A model generated the notes under the pieces. It made no database searches. It was not told the origin of the DNA and saw only the letters and a program-made list of their open reading frames with translations. The translations under genes were made by a program, and so were the position numbers. From NCBI RefSeq assembly GCF_900009145.1, contig NZ_LN889817.1, positions 82,403-144,523 of the forward strand: a DNA stretch of 62,121 bases. The letters run 5' to 3'. The stretch comes from Planktothrix tepida PCC 9214 (lineage in GTDB: Bacteria; Cyanobacteriota; Cyanobacteriia; Cyanobacteriales; Microcoleaceae). Of the stretch, positions 61,294-62,121 are shown piece by piece; within the stretch, counting starts at the first letter, position 1, and each line of letters starts with the position of its first letter.

Positions 61294-61398
61294 ATGCTTA
61301 CAGTGGATGGCGCGATCGCTTACGTTATCATCTATGCGGGAGCTTTAGTTGCAGCAGCCGGAATTATGTTTACCCTGCGTGCGGTTAAACTGATCTAA
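61294..61398 (+). CDS. petL: Likely cytochrome b6-f complex subunit PetL (34 aa)
   Basis: A 34-residue single-helix peptide, too short for usual gene calls: MLTVDGAIAYVIIYAGALV, then AAAGIMFTLRAVKLI. The pattern of a short N-terminal head, one helix with small residues, and the terminal RAVKLI resembles PetL, a small subunit on the outer rim of the b6-f complex. PetL in other cyanobacteria ends IKSIKLI-like. ATG 61294 has GTAATG context and no strong Shine-Dalgarno. Alternatives are other small thylakoid subunits. A GC-rich hairpin lies just downstream. Confidence 0.7.
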   Translation: MLTVDGAIAYVIIYAGALVAAAGIMFTLRAVKLI

Positions 61399-61409
61399 TC
61401 CTACCGTAG

Positions 61410-61429
61410 AGACGCGCCACGGCGCGTCT
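61410..61429 (+). terminator. AGACGCGCC palindrome after petL
   Basis: A perfect stem with arms AGACGCGCC and GGCGCGTCT and a two-base loop, 12 bp after the petL stop. It is the same palindrome family as 8605-8624. It could act as a terminator or transcript-stabilising hairpin. Confidence 0.6.
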
Positions 61430-61550
61430 AAATCCATTGTTGTGTTTGAGCAGTGTTAGAAGAGAGTCCTGAAGGACTGACTACGGGTTAATTTTTTTCT
61501 GAGATTAATATCTGATATGATTAATAGAATAGATGCGATCGCATTTTTCT

Positions 61551-62042
61551 ATGACTTATTGTTTAAATTCTAATTGTCCTAAACCCTATAATTCTGATCA
61601 AAGTCAATTTTGTTTAAGTTGTGGAACTCCACTGCGATTAAAAGACCGATATCGAGCGATTGATATTATCGGACAAGGAGGATTTGGTAAAACGTTTTTA
61701 GCGATTGATGAGGATAAACCTTCTAAACCGCGTTGCGTGATCAAGCAATTTTTTCCCCAGTCTCAAGATGCTGAAGCAATACAAAAAGCATCGGAATTAT
61801 TTGAACAAGAAGCAATTCGTTTAGATGAATTAGGGAAACATCCTCATATTCCTGAACTTTTGGCTTATATTCCCATTGAACAACAACAATATTTAATCCA
61901 AGAATTTATAGACGGGGAAAATTTAGCTAAAATTCTCACTCAGGAAGGAGCTTTTCAGGAAATTCAGATTCAATCTTTGTTAATCTGTTTACTTCCAATA
62001 TTAGAGTTTATTCATACTAAAAATGTGATTCACCGAGATATA
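61551..62042 (+). CDS. 4-Cys zinc-ribbon Ser/Thr kinase, interrupted (partial)
   Basis: N-terminal part of a eukaryotic-type protein kinase of the class seen at 22566. Cysteines 4, 9, 21 and 24 form a zinc ribbon. The kinase domain starts near 33 with IDIIGQGGFGKTFLAID and CVIKQFFPQS, and continues to FIHTKNVIHRDI near 164. There the catalytic loop should read HRDIKPxN. Instead the DNA switches to AGCAATCCTAAATAGG, and the frame reads unrelated residues to the window end. The gene is therefore broken at about 62041, probably by an insertion sequence. Its remaining half is outside the window or beyond the element. Confidence 0.82.
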
Positions 62043-62121
62043 GCAATCCTAAATAGGTTGTGGCAAAATCCCGTACATAAAAAGCTTGGGAAAATCAAAA
62101 ATTTGCCCCTGAGCAAAAAAC
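62041..62121. mobile_element. Probable insertion-sequence left end at the window edge
   Basis: From about 62041 the sequence stops matching the kinase, inside the codons of HRDIKPxN. It begins TAGCAATCCTAAATAGG TTGTGG. A duplicated TA at the junction (GATATAGC) would suit an IS630/Tc1-type insertion, and such ends starting with GCAATCC... are common in cyanobacterial elements. Only 81 bases are visible, so this is inference. Confidence 0.45.

Overview
The window is chromosomal DNA from a filamentous, non-marine-type cyanobacterium. Photosynthetic and NDH-1 genes (ndhF, ndhD, a likely petL), two RbcR-type LysR regulators, hetZ, a zeta-carotene-isomerase homologue, the many HIP1 palindromes (GCGATCGC) and the short tandem heptanucleotide repeats all point this way. 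The AT-rich codon use and the repeat style suggest an Oscillatoriales genus such as Planktothrix or Oscillatoria. That genus assignment is inference, not a measured match.

Layout. 1-9.3 kb: ddl, then a minus-strand surface-polysaccharide block (WcaF-like acetyltransferase and two GT2 glycosyltransferases), a large PAS/GAF hybrid histidine kinase, a YihY/BrkB membrane protein and a Tic21-like DUF3611 protein. 9.7-14.5 kb: a single-chain Eco57I-like restriction-modification enzyme and a Uma2 protein. 14.9-19.7 kb: hetZ, a PHP-domain protein, an untracked 39-residue membrane peptide, an Rre1/Ycf29-type response regulator and argH. 20.3-24 kb: mazG, a DUF2227 protein, tRNA-Val, a decayed mobile-element zone and a zinc-ribbon Ser/Thr kinase. 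24-31.8 kb: two tandem RbcR paralogues, the Z-ISO homologue, a thioredoxin-like protein, ndhF and ndhD. 31.8-34.3 kb: toxin-antitoxin-like debris (frameshifted PIN protein, DUF433, DUF29) and a short HPF/RaiA protein. 34.4-40.7 kb: a pentameric ligand-gated ion channel homologue, a TnpB/IS605 remnant abutting rpsP, khpA, phoH, a HutX-like protein, a secreted protein, a transglutaminase-like protein and a Lin0512 protein. 40.9-46.8 kb: a ribbon-helix-helix-like protein, a tandem pair of small WGxxGxxG proteins, a GTPase with a DUF29 partner, an aldehyde dehydrogenase and a GUN4-like protein. 46.9-50.8 kb: hopanoid genes shc and hpnB with a DUF4160/DUF2442 pair between them. 51-62.1 kb: DUF2795, an AI-2E-type permease, a wrecked type II restriction-modification locus, a second GTPase, fdxA, an NFACT protein, a cell-wall amidase, aroB, likely petL, and a Ser/Thr kinase interrupted at the right edge.

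How the genes relate. Most are single housekeeping units. Groupings that make sense are the polysaccharide block, the carbon/electron-transfer group (RbcR pair, Z-ISO, ndhF/ndhD), ribosome genes (rpsP-khpA) and hopanoid synthesis. Accessory DNA is mostly in decay: a frameshifted toxin, a cytosine methyltransferase without its C-terminal motifs facing a truncated restriction gene, IS605- and ISL3-like remnants, an inverted pseudo-tRNA, and many dispersed hairpins and heptamer repeats. I did not find a convincing new multi-gene defence system. The most notable items are the ion-channel homologue, the deletion-scarred restriction-modification locus, the inverted pseudo-tRNA and the TnpB 3' remnant next to rpsP.
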